Below, in pieces: positions 56,257-64,000 of a DNA stretch of 64,000 bases. Each line of letters begins with the position of its first letter. The first letter of the stretch is position 1. Location of the stretch: positions 1,092,840-1,156,839 of the forward strand of contig NZ_JAEFCA010000001.1 in the NCBI RefSeq assembly GCF_016405855.1, read 5' to 3'. The notes beneath the pieces were generated by a model that worked only from the letters and a program-made list of their open reading frames with translations, was not told the DNA's origin and searched no databases. The DNA is from Flavobacterium sp. IB48. Its GTDB lineage: Bacteria; Bacteroidota; Bacteroidia; Flavobacteriales; Flavobacteriaceae. The position numbers and the translations under genes were made by a program.

Positions 56257-56324
56257 CCGAAATTTTTAAAAACAAATAAAAAGCTTAAAGCCTAGCGCTT
56301 AAAGCCTAAAGCAAAAAACACATA

Positions 56325-57344
56325 ATGAAAGGCGCACTTTTAATAAACTTAGGATCACCAGACAGTCCAACTCCAAAAGACGTAAAACCTTATTTAGATG
56401 AATTTTTAATGGATAAATACGTGATCGACGTTCCGTATTTATTAAGAGCATTATTAGTTCGCGGTATTATTTTAAGAAAAAGACCAGAAGAATCGGCTCA
56501 CGCTTACGAGAAAATCTGGTGGAAAGAAGGTTCGCCGTTAATTGTTCTTTCTGAAAGAATGCACAAAAAAGTACAGCCTTTATCAAATGTTCCAGTTGCG
56601 CTTGCAATGCGTTACGGATCTATGACAATCGAAAAAGGTTTGCAGGAATTGAGCGATCAAGGTGTTACTGAGGTATTGCTTTTCCCGCTTTATCCGCAAT
56701 ATGCAATGGCTTCTACTTTGACCATTTTGGTTTTAGCAGAAGAAATTCGCAAGAAGAAATTTCCTCACATGAAATTTTCAGATGTTCCAGCATTTTTCAA
56801 TAAACCGGATTACATTAAAAACGTTGCAGATTCGATTAAAAAACATCTGCGTGATTTCGATTACGATCAGTTAGTGTTCTCGTACCACGGAATTCCAGAG
56901 CGTCACGTTCGCAAGACAGATAAAACAAAATCACATAAAAAATTCGTAACCAACGAAATGTGTTGTGAAGTAGGAACTCCAGAAGCAGAATTCTGCTACA
57001 GAACACATTGTTACGAAACAACTCGTTTGGTAGTTGAACAATTAGGAATTCCAAAAGACAAATATTGCGTGACTTTCCAATCGAGATTGGCGGGCGATAA
57101 ATGGCTTGAACCATATACTGATGTTGAAATCGATAATATGCCAGCAAGAGGAATCAAGAAAATTGCGGTTGTAACTCCAGCTTTCGTTACGGATTGTTTA
57201 GAAACTTTAGAAGAAATCGCAATGCGCGCCAAAGAAGATTTTGAAGCAAATGGAGGAGAAGAGTTCTTAGCAATTCCTTGTTTGAATGATGATGATGAAT
57301 GGTGTGAGACTGTTTCTAATTGGATTAATGATTGGGCAAAATAG
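56325..57344 (+). CDS. hemH: Ferrochelatase
   Basis: Inserts ferrous iron into protoporphyrin IX, the last heme step. The 339-residue protein starts with the typical GALLINLGSPDSPTPKDVKPYL. The metal-site His188 is in VFSYHGIPERHVRKTDK, and VTPAFVTDCLETLEEI provides the Glu of the proton path. Cys pairs in NEMCCEVG and EFCYRTHCYE could hold an iron-sulfur cluster, as in some bacterial enzymes; that is inference. hemJ follows at 33 bp. Confidence 0.96.
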   Translation: MKGALLINLGSPDSPTPKDVKPYLDEFLMDKYVIDVPYLLRALLVRGIILRKRPEESAHAYEKIWWKEGSPLIVLSERMHKKVQPLSNVPVALAMRYGSMTIEKGLQELSDQGVTEVLLFPLYPQYAMASTLTILVLAEEIRKKKFPHMKFSDVPAFFNKPDYIKNVADSIKKHLRDFDYDQLVFSYHGIPERHVRKTDKTKSHKKFVTNEMCCEVGTPEAEFCYRTHCYETTRLVVEQLGIPKDKYCVTFQSRLAGDKWLEPYTDVEIDNMPARGIKKIAVVTPAFVTDCLETLEEIAMRAKEDFEANGGEEFLAIPCLNDDDEWCETVSNWINDWAK

Positions 57345-57377
57345 AAAATAGAAGAAAGAGTAAAGAAAAAAGACTTT

Positions 57378-57929
57378 ATGATGGAGTACTATAATTACTT
57401 AAAATCACTGCATCTTATATTTGTGATCACTTGGTTTGCAGGTTTGTTTTATATCGTGCGTTTGTTTGTTTACCAAATTGAGGCAAATGAAAAACTTTCG
57501 CCAGAAAAAGAAATTCTACAGGCACAATACAAAATAATGGCCTACCGTTTGTGGTATATTATTACATGGCCATCGGCAGTTTTGGCAAGTATTTTTGCTT
57601 TTTGGATGCTGTTTTTTACAGATGCAGGAAGCGTTTGGATTAAAATGCCGTGGATGCACGTAAAATTATGTTTCGTTTTCCTTTTATATTTATATCACGG
57701 AAAATGTCATCAGATTTTTAAGCAATTACAAAGAGATGAAGTAAAATATTCGAATAATTTTATGCGTTTGTGGAATGAAGGCGCTACGATTATTCTATTT
57801 GCCGTTGTATTTTTAGTAGTTTTAAAAAGTGCCATCAACTGGATTTTCGGCGTAATCGGAATTATTTTATTCTCGGTTTTAATTATGCTTGGATTCAGAT
57901 TTTATAAGAGAATTAGAGAAAAGAAATAA
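57378..57929 (+). CDS. hemJ: HemJ-type protoporphyrinogen IX oxidase
   Basis: A 183-residue membrane protein with four or five helices. His12 in SLHLIFVITWFAGLFYIVRLFVY and the later MPWMHVKLCFVFLLYLYHGKC fit HemJ, which oxidises protoporphyrinogen IX to protoporphyrin IX. Neither HemG nor HemY is seen nearby, so this is the likely enzyme for that step. It is co-transcribed with hemH. The same family was earlier called UPF0093 or CopD-like. Confidence 0.9.
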   Translation: MMEYYNYLKSLHLIFVITWFAGLFYIVRLFVYQIEANEKLSPEKEILQAQYKIMAYRLWYIITWPSAVLASIFAFWMLFFTDAGSVWIKMPWMHVKLCFVFLLYLYHGKCHQIFKQLQRDEVKYSNNFMRLWNEGATIILFAVVFLVVLKSAINWIFGVIGIILFSVLIMLGFRFYKRIREKK

Positions 57930-57933
57930 AGAG

Positions 57934-58096
57934 TTTGCCACGAATTTCACAAATTAGCACGAATTAAATTTTATAATTTTTTGCCACAGATTAAAAGGAT
58001 TTTAATGATTTTTTAGCGTTGCGTATAATCCCATCAATCATTTTAATCTGTGGCAGAAAAAAATAATTAGCGTAAATTCGTGTAATTCGTGGCAAA
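57934..58096. repeat. 163-bp nested palindrome between hemJ and the histidine kinase
   Basis: Outer arms TTTGCCACGAATT (57934-57946) and AATTCGTGGCAAA (58084-58096) are perfect inverses. Inner arms GCCACAGATTAAAA (57983-57996) and TTTTAATCTGTGGC (58041-58054) are also perfect. No coding content. A second GCCACAGATTA palindrome lies at 60406-60470. Confidence 0.85.
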
Positions 58097-58106
58097 AAAG
58101 AAAATT

Positions 58107-59579
58107 ATGCTAAACAACTTCAAAATGTCAATGCTATCGCTTCGTACCAGGATTTTCCTGTCGATGATTGTATTGATTGTGGTGGCATCTTTTTTATTGG
58201 CTTCGATTTCTATTATTCAGTTTAAAACTGAGGCCAAAGAATATCATCAAGAACGTTTAGAACGAAAAGAGAATGCGGTAAAAGAACACATCAATTATGT
58301 TCTGGCAACTACGACTTATCCGTTAAAAACTCAGAATCTGGATTTGATTTTTAAAGATAAAATCCACGAACTGGCACAGATTCATAAAATCGAAATCAAC
58401 ATTTATAGTCTTGACGGCAAACTTTTAAAATCTTCAAAAGAGTCTTTTGCGGTTGACAAAGCACCGCCACCAATTCCAGAATACATTCTCAAATTAGTTC
58501 GATCTTCTATCGAAAAGCGATTTGTAGACATCAAAACGATTGACGGAGTTAAAAATCGATCGTCATACAGTTTAATTAAAGACGAAAAATTCAAACCACT
58601 CGGAATCTTAAATCTTCCATATCTAGAAGACGACGGATATTACGATAATGAATTGAATACTTTCCTTATCCGTTTAAGTCAGGTGTATTCTTTTATGCTT
58701 ATTGTGGCTTTTGCGTTAGCATATTTCCTTTCAACTTATATTACAAAATCACTTAAAACCATTTCAGATCGTTTGGAAGAAACCAATTTGGATCAGAAAA
58801 ACGAAAAAATTGTGTTAGAAGCTAACAGTAAAGAAGTCAATTTCTTGATAAAAGCTTATAACGGAATGGTAGATAAACTGGAAACGAGTGCAATTAAATT
58901 GGCACAAAGCGAACGTGAAGAAGCTTGGCGCGAAATGGCAAAACAAGTCGCACACGAAATTAAAAATCCGCTTACGCCAATGCGTTTGACGGTTCAGAGT
59001 TTTCAAAGAAAATTTGATCCTACTGCTCCTGATGTGAAGCAGAAAATGAATGATTACTCCGAAACCTTGATTCAGCAGATTGATACTATGACAGCTGTGG
59101 CCTCGGCGTTTTCGAATTTTGCTTCAATGCCGGCGCAACAAAATGAAACGCTGAATGTAGTTGAAGTTGTCGAACTGGCTTTGGACATTTTCAACGAAGA
59201 TTATATTTCTTTCGAAAAAGAAGAAGAAGAAATCATTTCTAAAATGGATCGTACGCAATTGATCCGTGTAATTACCAATTTGGTTAAAAATGCAACTCAG
59301 GCCATTCCTGAAAGCCAGTTTCATAAATCAATTGTGGTATCTGTAAAAAGAAGTGGCAATAATGTTGAGATTGCAGTAAAAGACAACGGAATCGGAATTC
59401 AGAAACAAGATATAGGAAGGATTTTCGAACCAAAATTCACTACCAAAACCAGCGGTATGGGACTTGGACTCGGAATTATCAAAAACATTATAGAAAATTA
59501 CAAAGGAACAATTACCTTTGAGTCAACTTATGGAAAAGGAACTACGTTTACAGTTTCTCTCCCGATCACGAACTCATAA
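58107..59579 (+). CDS. Orphan sensor histidine kinase (NtrY-like)
   Basis: A 490-residue kinase. It has a helix near residue 15-38, a periplasmic sensor region (about 40-190) and a second helix (about 191-211, VYSFMLIVAFALAYFLSTYI), then a HAMP-like linker. The dimerisation domain holds His283 in VAHEIKNPLTPMRL, the NtrY-type H box. The ATPase domain has NLVKNATQAI (N box), DNGIGI (G1) and GMGLGLGI (G2). No response regulator is next to it. The ATG at 58107 is preferred to a GTG at 58089 that sits in the palindrome. The enoyl-CoA hydratase gene follows at 11 bp. Confidence 0.9.
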   Translation: MLNNFKMSMLSLRTRIFLSMIVLIVVASFLLASISIIQFKTEAKEYHQERLERKENAVKEHINYVLATTTYPLKTQNLDLIFKDKIHELAQIHKIEINIYSLDGKLLKSSKESFAVDKAPPPIPEYILKLVRSSIEKRFVDIKTIDGVKNRSSYSLIKDEKFKPLGILNLPYLEDDGYYDNELNTFLIRLSQVYSFMLIVAFALAYFLSTYITKSLKTISDRLEETNLDQKNEKIVLEANSKEVNFLIKAYNGMVDKLETSAIKLAQSEREEAWREMAKQVAHEIKNPLTPMRLTVQSFQRKFDPTAPDVKQKMNDYSETLIQQIDTMTAVASAFSNFASMPAQQNETLNVVEVVELALDIFNEDYISFEKEEEEIISKMDRTQLIRVITNLVKNATQAIPESQFHKSIVVSVKRSGNNVEIAVKDNGIGIQKQDIGRIFEPKFTTKTSGMGLGLGIIKNIIENYKGTITFESTYGKGTTFTVSLPITNS

Positions 59580-59590
59580 AATATAGCGTC

Positions 59591-60373
59591 ATGAACTACG
59601 AAAATCTTTTAATTTCTATTGAAGAAAATATCGCGACAATTACCGTAAACAGACCAACAAAACTGAATGCTTTGAACAAAGCAACAATTAGTGATCTAAG
59701 TAAAGCGATAAAATTATTGGGTAAAAATGATGATATCCGCGTTATTATTTTAACGGGAAGCGGTGAGAAAGCATTTGTCGCTGGAGCTGATATTTCAGAA
59801 TTTGCTAATTATACTATTGTTGAAGGCGCGCAATTGGCTGCTGAAGGTCAAGAATCTCTTTTTGATTTAATCGAAGGGTTGAAAAAACCTGTTATTGCAG
59901 CAATAAACGGATTTGCATTAGGAGGCGGATTAGAATTGGCAATGGCATGTCATTTTAGAATTGCTTCTGATAATGCAAAAATGGGACTTCCAGAAGTTAC
60001 TTTAGGATTAATTCCTGGTTATGGAGGAACACAGCGTTTGCCTCAATTGGTTGGAAAAGGCCGTGCGATGGAGATGATCATGACCGCTGCAATGATTTCT
60101 GCAGAAGAAGGAAAACAATACGGTTTAGTAAATCACGTAGTTTCTCAAGCTGAGCTTTTGTCTTTTACGAATGTAATTGCTCAAAAAATCATTAAAAATG
60201 CGCCTTTCGCTATTGCGAAAGCTATAAAAGCAATCAATGCTAATTTTACAGATGGTAAAAACGGTTTTGATGTTGAAATAAAATCATTCGGAAAATGCTT
60301 TGGAACTGCTGACTTTAAAGAAGGAACAACAGCATTTTTAGAAAAACGTAAAGCCGAATTTACAGGAAAATAA
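59591..60373 (+). CDS. Enoyl-CoA hydratase/isomerase (crotonase)
   Basis: A 260-residue crotonase-fold enzyme. The oxyanion and active site parts are GFALGGGLELAMAC with Glu115 and LPEVTLGLIPGYGG with Glu135. Both catalytic glutamates are present, so hydratase activity (adding water to trans-2-enoyl-CoA) is likely, in fatty acid or amino acid degradation. It lies 11 bp after the histidine kinase gene, probably on the same transcript, an odd pairing with no obvious shared pathway. Confidence 0.92.
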   Translation: MNYENLLISIEENIATITVNRPTKLNALNKATISDLSKAIKLLGKNDDIRVIILTGSGEKAFVAGADISEFANYTIVEGAQLAAEGQESLFDLIEGLKKPVIAAINGFALGGGLELAMACHFRIASDNAKMGLPEVTLGLIPGYGGTQRLPQLVGKGRAMEMIMTAAMISAEEGKQYGLVNHVVSQAELLSFTNVIAQKIIKNAPFAIAKAIKAINANFTDGKNGFDVEIKSFGKCFGTADFKEGTTAFLEKRKAEFTGK

Positions 60374-60405
60374 AATTTTCTTAACCGTAAAAAATATTAA
60401 TTTTT

Positions 60406-60470
60406 AGCCACAGATTATTTGGATTAAAAGGATTTACAGGAATCTGTGTTAATCTCTATAATCTGTGGCT
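60406..60470. repeat. GCCACAGATTA palindrome after the crotonase gene
   Basis: AGCCACAGATTAT (60406-60418) is the perfect inverse of ATAATCTGTGGCT (60458-60470). The centre repeats GGATTAAAAGGATT, also seen in the 57934-58096 element, so both belong to one family. Confidence 0.8.
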
Positions 60471-60487
60471 GATTTTTTTGCTCAATT

Positions 60488-60585
60488 CTTGTGTTCTTTG
60501 CGTAAATCTTTGCGACCTTTGCGGTTAAAATAATAGACAAAGATTGTAAAAACCTTAGAATCTCAGAACCTTAGCAACTTTAAAA
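60488..60585. repeat. CTTTGCG and CTTAGNNN phased tracts before the 132-aa gene
   Basis: CTTGTGTT, CTTTGCGTAAAT, CTTTGCGAC, CTTTGCGG (60488-60524) form a loose set. After 29 bp, CTTAGAAT, CTCAGAAC, CTTAGCAA, CTTTAAAA (60554-60585) is an exact 8-nt series ending 3 bp before the ATG at 60589. The gap contains no gene. Confidence 0.7.
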
Positions 60586-60588
60586 AAA

Positions 60589-60987
60589 ATGTACGAACCA
60601 ATATTTGCCCTTTTTTGTGAACGAGTTAAAGAAAGCATCCAAAACGGAACTTTTGCAAAACTGACTTTGGCCAAAACCATGGGCGATACAGAACTTAAAA
60701 ATGTATATTTCCGATTGGTTCTCAATGAAGATAATACATTCTCAATTTCGCTGACTTTTAGATATAAAACAGAAGAAGTAGAAAGCATTCATACATTGGA
60801 TGAAGCCTTATTGATTTTAGGCACTCACATTAAAAACCCTTTTTTAACCGCACTTTTATTTACAACTAACGATGATGTCACTTTTAAAGTAAATAAAAAA
60901 AATGCTGGAAGTATTATCGAGCAAGCACCAACTTTTAAAAATGCTTCGCCGGTTATGTTGGAAATGATTGAAAAGGGAATTGTTTAG
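60589..60987 (+). CDS. Hypothetical protein (132 aa)
   Basis: A 132-residue soluble protein (FCERVKESIQNGTFAKLTLA; NVYFRLVLNEDNTFSISLTF) with a mixed alpha/beta pattern. I recognise no family. It sits 24 bp before the DinB gene on the same strand, so the two are probably co-transcribed. Its 5' region is unusual in being built almost wholly from phased repeats and a palindrome. Confidence 0.75.
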   Translation: MYEPIFALFCERVKESIQNGTFAKLTLAKTMGDTELKNVYFRLVLNEDNTFSISLTFRYKTEEVESIHTLDEALLILGTHIKNPFLTALLFTTNDDVTFKVNKKNAGSIIEQAPTFKNASPVMLEMIEKGIV

Positions 60988-61011
60988 AACTCTAATTTTC
61001 AAACTCAAATA

Positions 61012-61497
61012 ATGGAAGAATTAAAGGGGATATTATGGCGACAATTTGGAGCTGTAATAGATATGCTGGAAAGTTCAATTTTAGTTTGTCCTGATAATTT
61101 TTGGGATAAAAAAGATTTTTGGTATTCTGTTTATCACACCATTTTTTGGATTGATTATTATTCGTCTGTAAAACCAGACGAATTTTCTCCGCCACAACCA
61201 TTTTCCTTATCTGAGTTTGATCCAGAAATAATTTTGCCTGAAAGGATTTATCTAAAAGAAGAATTGCTAGAATATCTTGAGCATTCCCGTAAAAAGGTTT
61301 TTCTTTTAATTGAAGGCTTAAATGAAGAAACTTCAAAAGAAAGATTCATTACAAAGAATAAGGATTTTAACAGAATTGAAATGATTTTATACAACATGAG
61401 ACATGTTCAGCATCATGTTGGCCAGTTGAATTTATTGCTAAGACAAAACGTAGATGTAGCTGGAGAATGGGTTTCTCAAACGGATAAAAAATATTGA
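61012..61497 (+). CDS. DinB-family protein
   Basis: A 161-residue four-helix bundle of the DinB/YfiT-like superfamily. Probable metal-site histidines are in SVYHTIFWIDYY (about residue 43) and MRHVQHHVGQLNLLL (about 137-142). Such proteins bind a divalent metal and often act as thiol-dependent transferases or stress proteins; the substrate cannot be told. It ends convergently with the DtxR-type regulator gene. Confidence 0.85.
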   Translation: MEELKGILWRQFGAVIDMLESSILVCPDNFWDKKDFWYSVYHTIFWIDYYSSVKPDEFSPPQPFSLSEFDPEIILPERIYLKEELLEYLEHSRKKVFLLIEGLNEETSKERFITKNKDFNRIEMILYNMRHVQHHVGQLNLLLRQNVDVAGEWVSQTDKKY

Positions 61498-61547
61498 TAT
61501 TTGTGAAGGCCCTAAGAACCGTTACATATAGCTCTGCAAAACAACCT

Positions 61548-62201
61548 CTAAACCAGCTTTACAAACAAATTAGAAGCAATTTTATTCGAAATAGATAATT
61601 CCGTACCATTCACTTTAATTTTAACTGATAGATCGAAGGATTCTTTAGAAAGCAATTCAATTTTTGAACCCAAAGCAATTCCTTGTTTGTCCAGATATTT
61701 CAAAAACTCCGAAGAAGTATCTTTTACGCCAACACAAACTCCAGTTTGATTTTCTTCAAGCTCTGATAAAAGGTATTTTTCAATTTTAATGATTCGCCCA
61801 TTTGCATCTGGAATAGGATCTCCGTGCGGATCTTCGGTTGGATTTCCAAGAAAATCATCCAAACGGTTAATCAATTGTTCCGATTTGATGTGTTCGAGCT
61901 GTTCTGCGATATCGTGCACTTCATCCCAGCTAAAGTTTAATTTTTCAACCAAAAACACTTCCCAAAGACGGTGTTTTCTCACAATCATTTTTGCAGCTAA
62001 CTTTCCATTTTCAGTTAGTGATACACCTTGGTATTTTTTATAATTCACCAAATCTTTCTCTGCTAGCTTTTTAAGCATATCGGTTACAGAGGAAGCTTTC
62101 GTTTCCATAATTTCCGCAATAGCATTCGTGCTAACTTCTGTTTCTGAAGCAGCAGTCAGATGATAGATCGATTTTAAGTAGTTTTCTTCTGAAAAGGTCA
62201 T
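61548..62201 (-). CDS. mntR: DtxR/MntR-family metal-dependent repressor
   Basis: A 217-residue repressor. The N-terminal winged helix-turn-helix (about 1-65: STNAIAEIMETKASSVTDMLKKL) is followed by the metal-binding dimerisation domain with HRLWEVFLVEKLNFSWDEVHDIAEQLEHI, holding the typical His/Glu/His ligands. A C-terminal FeoA-like SH3 domain (about 150-217) gives the three-domain form. It would sense Mn(II) or Fe(II) and repress transporters. The transporter gene mntH lies directly upstream on the same strand, so feedback control is likely. Confidence 0.9.
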   Translation of the reverse strand: MTFSEENYLKSIYHLTAASETEVSTNAIAEIMETKASSVTDMLKKLAEKDLVNYKKYQGVSLTENGKLAAKMIVRKHRLWEVFLVEKLNFSWDEVHDIAEQLEHIKSEQLINRLDDFLGNPTEDPHGDPIPDANGRIIKIEKYLLSELEENQTGVCVGVKDTSSEFLKYLDKQGIALGSKIELLSKESFDLSVKIKVNGTELSISNKIASNLFVKLV

Positions 62202-62215
62202 TTTTTTAAGCTTCT

Positions 62216-62303
62216 AAGTTTCTAAGATGCTGAGGAGCTAAGTTTTTTTCGGGCTTTTTAATAAAAAGCTTAGAATCTTAGTAGCTTATCATCTTAGAAA
62301 CTT
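62216..62303. repeat. Phased-word inverted repeat between mntH and mntR
   Basis: AAGTTTCTAAGATG (62216-62229) is the perfect inverse of CATCTTAGAAACTT (62290-62303). The arms continue imperfectly as octamers: CTAAGATG, CTGAGGAG, CTAAGTTT on the left and CTTAGAAT, CTTAGTAG, CTTATCAT, CTTAGAAA on the right. It is both a member of the CTTAGNNN family and a long hairpin. Confidence 0.8.
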
Positions 62304-64000
62304 TATTTAACAATCAACAAAGGTATCGAAATTTTATGTCTCAATTTATCTACTGTTGTGCCGAAAAGAATATCTTTCAATCCAGTGTGGCCGTGGGTTC
62401 CCATGACTAGAATATCGAAACTTCCTTCGTTTATAATTTTCGGAATTACGTTGTTTGGTTTTCCAAATCCAAGTTCGGTTTTAATTTTGAACCCTTTTTC
62501 GGAAAGCATTTCTTTATATTTTAATAATAATTTTTCGTCGATTGTAGTTTCATGATCGTGAATATTAACACCATACATTAAAGCACCAACGGTTTCTACA
62601 ATGTGAATGAGCGTATATTCGGTGTCAATGCCACCCAATTCAAAGGCTTTGTTTAAAGCTACTTCGTCTGCACTTGAGAAATCTACTGAAATAGCAATAT
62701 TTTGAATGCTCTGACTTTGTTTAGGCGAAAAATGAAGATTAAGCTTATGCGGTGAATGGTTTATTGTTTTTGATTTGAATTTGGCAATAAATGGTTTGAA
62801 AATGATATATAATAATAACGCCGAGAATCCAAAAGCCAAAGGAACAACAGTAAGCCAGAGAATTGTTGGATGATCGGAGCTTGCTAACCATGAAGTGATT
62901 TCGTCATAAACCAATTTCGCATTCAGAGAAACAATAATCGAAGCAATAATCCAAGAAACAACCTGAGTGGTTCTAGAAATATGAAAACCATTCATTTTAG
63001 ATTTATCGCTCACAAAGTGAATCAGCGGAATAATGGCAAATCCCAATTGTAAACTCAAAATCACCTGACTTAGAATTAAGAGCTTTCCCGTGACGCTTTC
63101 GCCATAAATTAAAATTACGATTACAGCAGGAATAATAGCAATTAAACGCGTTATGATTCTACGAACCCAAGGTTGAATTCTAAAATGCAGATAACCTTCC
63201 ATTACGATTTGACCGGCTAATGTTCCTGTTACCGTCGAACTTTGTCCAGCAGCGATTAAGGCGACAGCAAATAAAACGGGTGCCCATTTGGTTCCTAACA
63301 ACGGTTCAAGAAATTGATGCGCGTCTTGAATTTCTGCGACTTCAAACATTCCGTTTTTATGGAAAGTGGCTGCGGCAAGAATTAAAATGGCAGCATTTAC
63401 GAAGAAAGCAAGATTTAAAGCTATGGTTGAATCGATTAAATTGTATTTTAAAGCTTGTTTGATTCCCGCTGGCGTTCTGTCAAATTTTCTTGTTTGTACT
63501 AAGGACGAATGCAAGTACAAGTTGTGAGGCATTACAGTTGCTCCGATAATTCCGATCGCAATATATAAAGCTGCAGAGTTTGGAATTGAAGGAATAAGTC
63601 CTTCGAAAATCTTATGAACTTCAGGTTCTGCAAAAATCATTTCAAAAATGAAAGAGAAGCCAATAATCGCCACTAAAGCAATAATGAATGCTTCCATCTT
63701 GCGAATTCCTTTATTGATTAGAAAAAGCAATAAAAAGGTGTCTAAAACGGTAATGAGAACGGCTTCGAGTAACGGAATTCCGAAAAGAAGATTAATTCCT
63801 ATCGCCATTCCAAGAACTTCGGCAAGATCACAGGCTGCAATTGCAATTTCAGCAAGAAAATATAAAATGTAATTAATGTATTTGGAATAGGTTTCTCGAG
63901 AGGCTTGCGCAAGGTCGCGCTGAGTTACAATTCCGAGACGGGCGCTCAAACTCTGCAAGAGCAAAGCCATTAAGTTGCTCATTAATAAAACCCAAACTAA
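62303..64000 (-). CDS. mntH: Nramp metal transporter fused to a universal stress domain, 5' truncated
   Basis: The frame stays open past the right edge: codons before the internal ATG at 63982 read LVWVLL, which matches Nramp helix 2 leading into MSNLMALLLQSLSARLG, so the true start is outside. About 11 helices include the conserved GATVMPHNLYLHSS (helix 6) with the metal-binding Met and His region. The last 135 or so residues (from NIAISVDFSSADE to MGTHGHTGLKDILFG) are a Usp domain with the ATP-type G-x2-G-x9-G-like end. It imports Mn(II) or Fe(II) with protons; the Usp part may regulate it. The mntR gene follows. Confidence 0.92.
   Translation of the reverse strand, partial: LVWVLLMSNLMALLLQSLSARLGIVTQRDLAQASRETYSKYINYILYFLAEIAIAACDLAEVLGMAIGINLLFGIPLLEAVLITVLDTFLLLFLINKGIRKMEAFIIALVAIIGFSFIFEMIFAEPEVHKIFEGLIPSIPNSAALYIAIGIIGATVMPHNLYLHSSLVQTRKFDRTPAGIKQALKYNLIDSTIALNLAFFVNAAILILAAATFHKNGMFEVAEIQDAHQFLEPLLGTKWAPVLFAVALIAAGQSSTVTGTLAGQIVMEGYLHFRIQPWVRRIITRLIAIIPAVIVILIYGESVTGKLLILSQVILSLQLGFAIIPLIHFVSDKSKMNGFHISRTTQVVSWIIASIIVSLNAKLVYDEITSWLASSDHPTILWLTVVPLAFGFSALLLYIIFKPFIAKFKSKTINHSPHKLNLHFSPKQSQSIQNIAISVDFSSADEVALNKAFELGGIDTEYTLIHIVETVGALMYGVNIHDHETTIDEKLLLKYKEMLSEKGFKIKTELGFGKPNNVIPKIINEGSFDILVMGTHGHTGLKDILFGTTVDKLRHKISIPLLIVK

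Noticed and set aside
58089..58106. GTG start for the histidine kinase
   Set aside because: It lies in the right arm of the 163-bp palindrome; ATG 58107 follows the repeat.
1..64000. tRNA, rRNA, riboswitch or prophage genes
   Set aside because: I looked in the intergenic gaps for cloverleaf-like GGTTCRA stretches, conserved riboswitch cores and phage genes and saw none; a covariance search could still find a small RNA.

Overview
The window is a low-GC bacterial chromosome segment from a Flavobacterium-like member of the Bacteroidota, probably close to the Flavobacterium johnsoniae group. Four things point there: a giant SprB-type gliding adhesin with its SprF partner, a type IX secretion (T9SS) type B C-terminal domain, promoter -7 boxes of the Bacteroidota form TAnnTTTG, and Bacteroidota-typical lipoprotein and DUF families. 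Most of it is core genome. There is no prophage, CRISPR array, tRNA or rRNA that I can see. The mobile or repetitive content is a RAYT-like transposase with REP units, a GxxExxY gene framed by inverted repeats, and several families of short intergenic palindromes and phased repeats.

Layout. 1-21 kb is the gliding locus: the 3' end of a coiled-coil, SprD-position gene, the 6109-residue sprB, then sprF. 21-26.7 kb holds pgk, a LysM lytic transglycosylase (MltD-like), lipoproteins (DUF4837-like, DUF1579-like) and an ElaA-type acetyltransferase. 26.8-30.6 kb (minus strand) holds a double OmpA-domain protein, a C-terminal processing protease, a DUF4349 lipoprotein and rnpA. 30.7-33.3 kb (plus) holds plsC, an acyl-ACP desaturase and an HD hydrolase. 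33.3-37.4 kb (minus) holds an alpha/beta hydrolase bracketed by two paralogous 39-40 residue membrane proteins, then the feoA-feoB-Cys-rich-peptide ferrous iron operon. A SCO protein and an M13 peptidase follow.

From 40.5 to 58 kb the theme is heme. hemB (with a cupin and a cytochrome c) is separate from a minus-strand run hemA-[GxxExxY]-hemC-hemD-hemE-three unknowns or acetyltransferase-hemF. Divergent from hemA, a plus-strand run carries an AraC regulator, hemH and hemJ. Together these cover glutamyl-tRNA to protoheme except gltX and hemL; hemF and the HemJ-type oxidase complete the late steps. Iron uptake (feo) and a manganese or iron transporter with a DtxR-type regulator (mntH, mntR) lie at the two sides. 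An orphan NtrY-like histidine kinase, a crotonase, an unknown protein and a DinB protein fill 58-61.5 kb.

Most noteworthy: (1) a higher-order repeat of about 1.85-1.9 kb inside sprB; (2) two unannotated homologous micro-proteins with matching leaders either side of a hydrolase; (3) composite two-hairpin REP units around a RAYT gene; (4) a self-contained GxxExxY cassette inserted in the heme operon; (5) intergenic tracts built from 8-nt phased words (CTTAGNNN or CTTTGNNN) at many gene boundaries.
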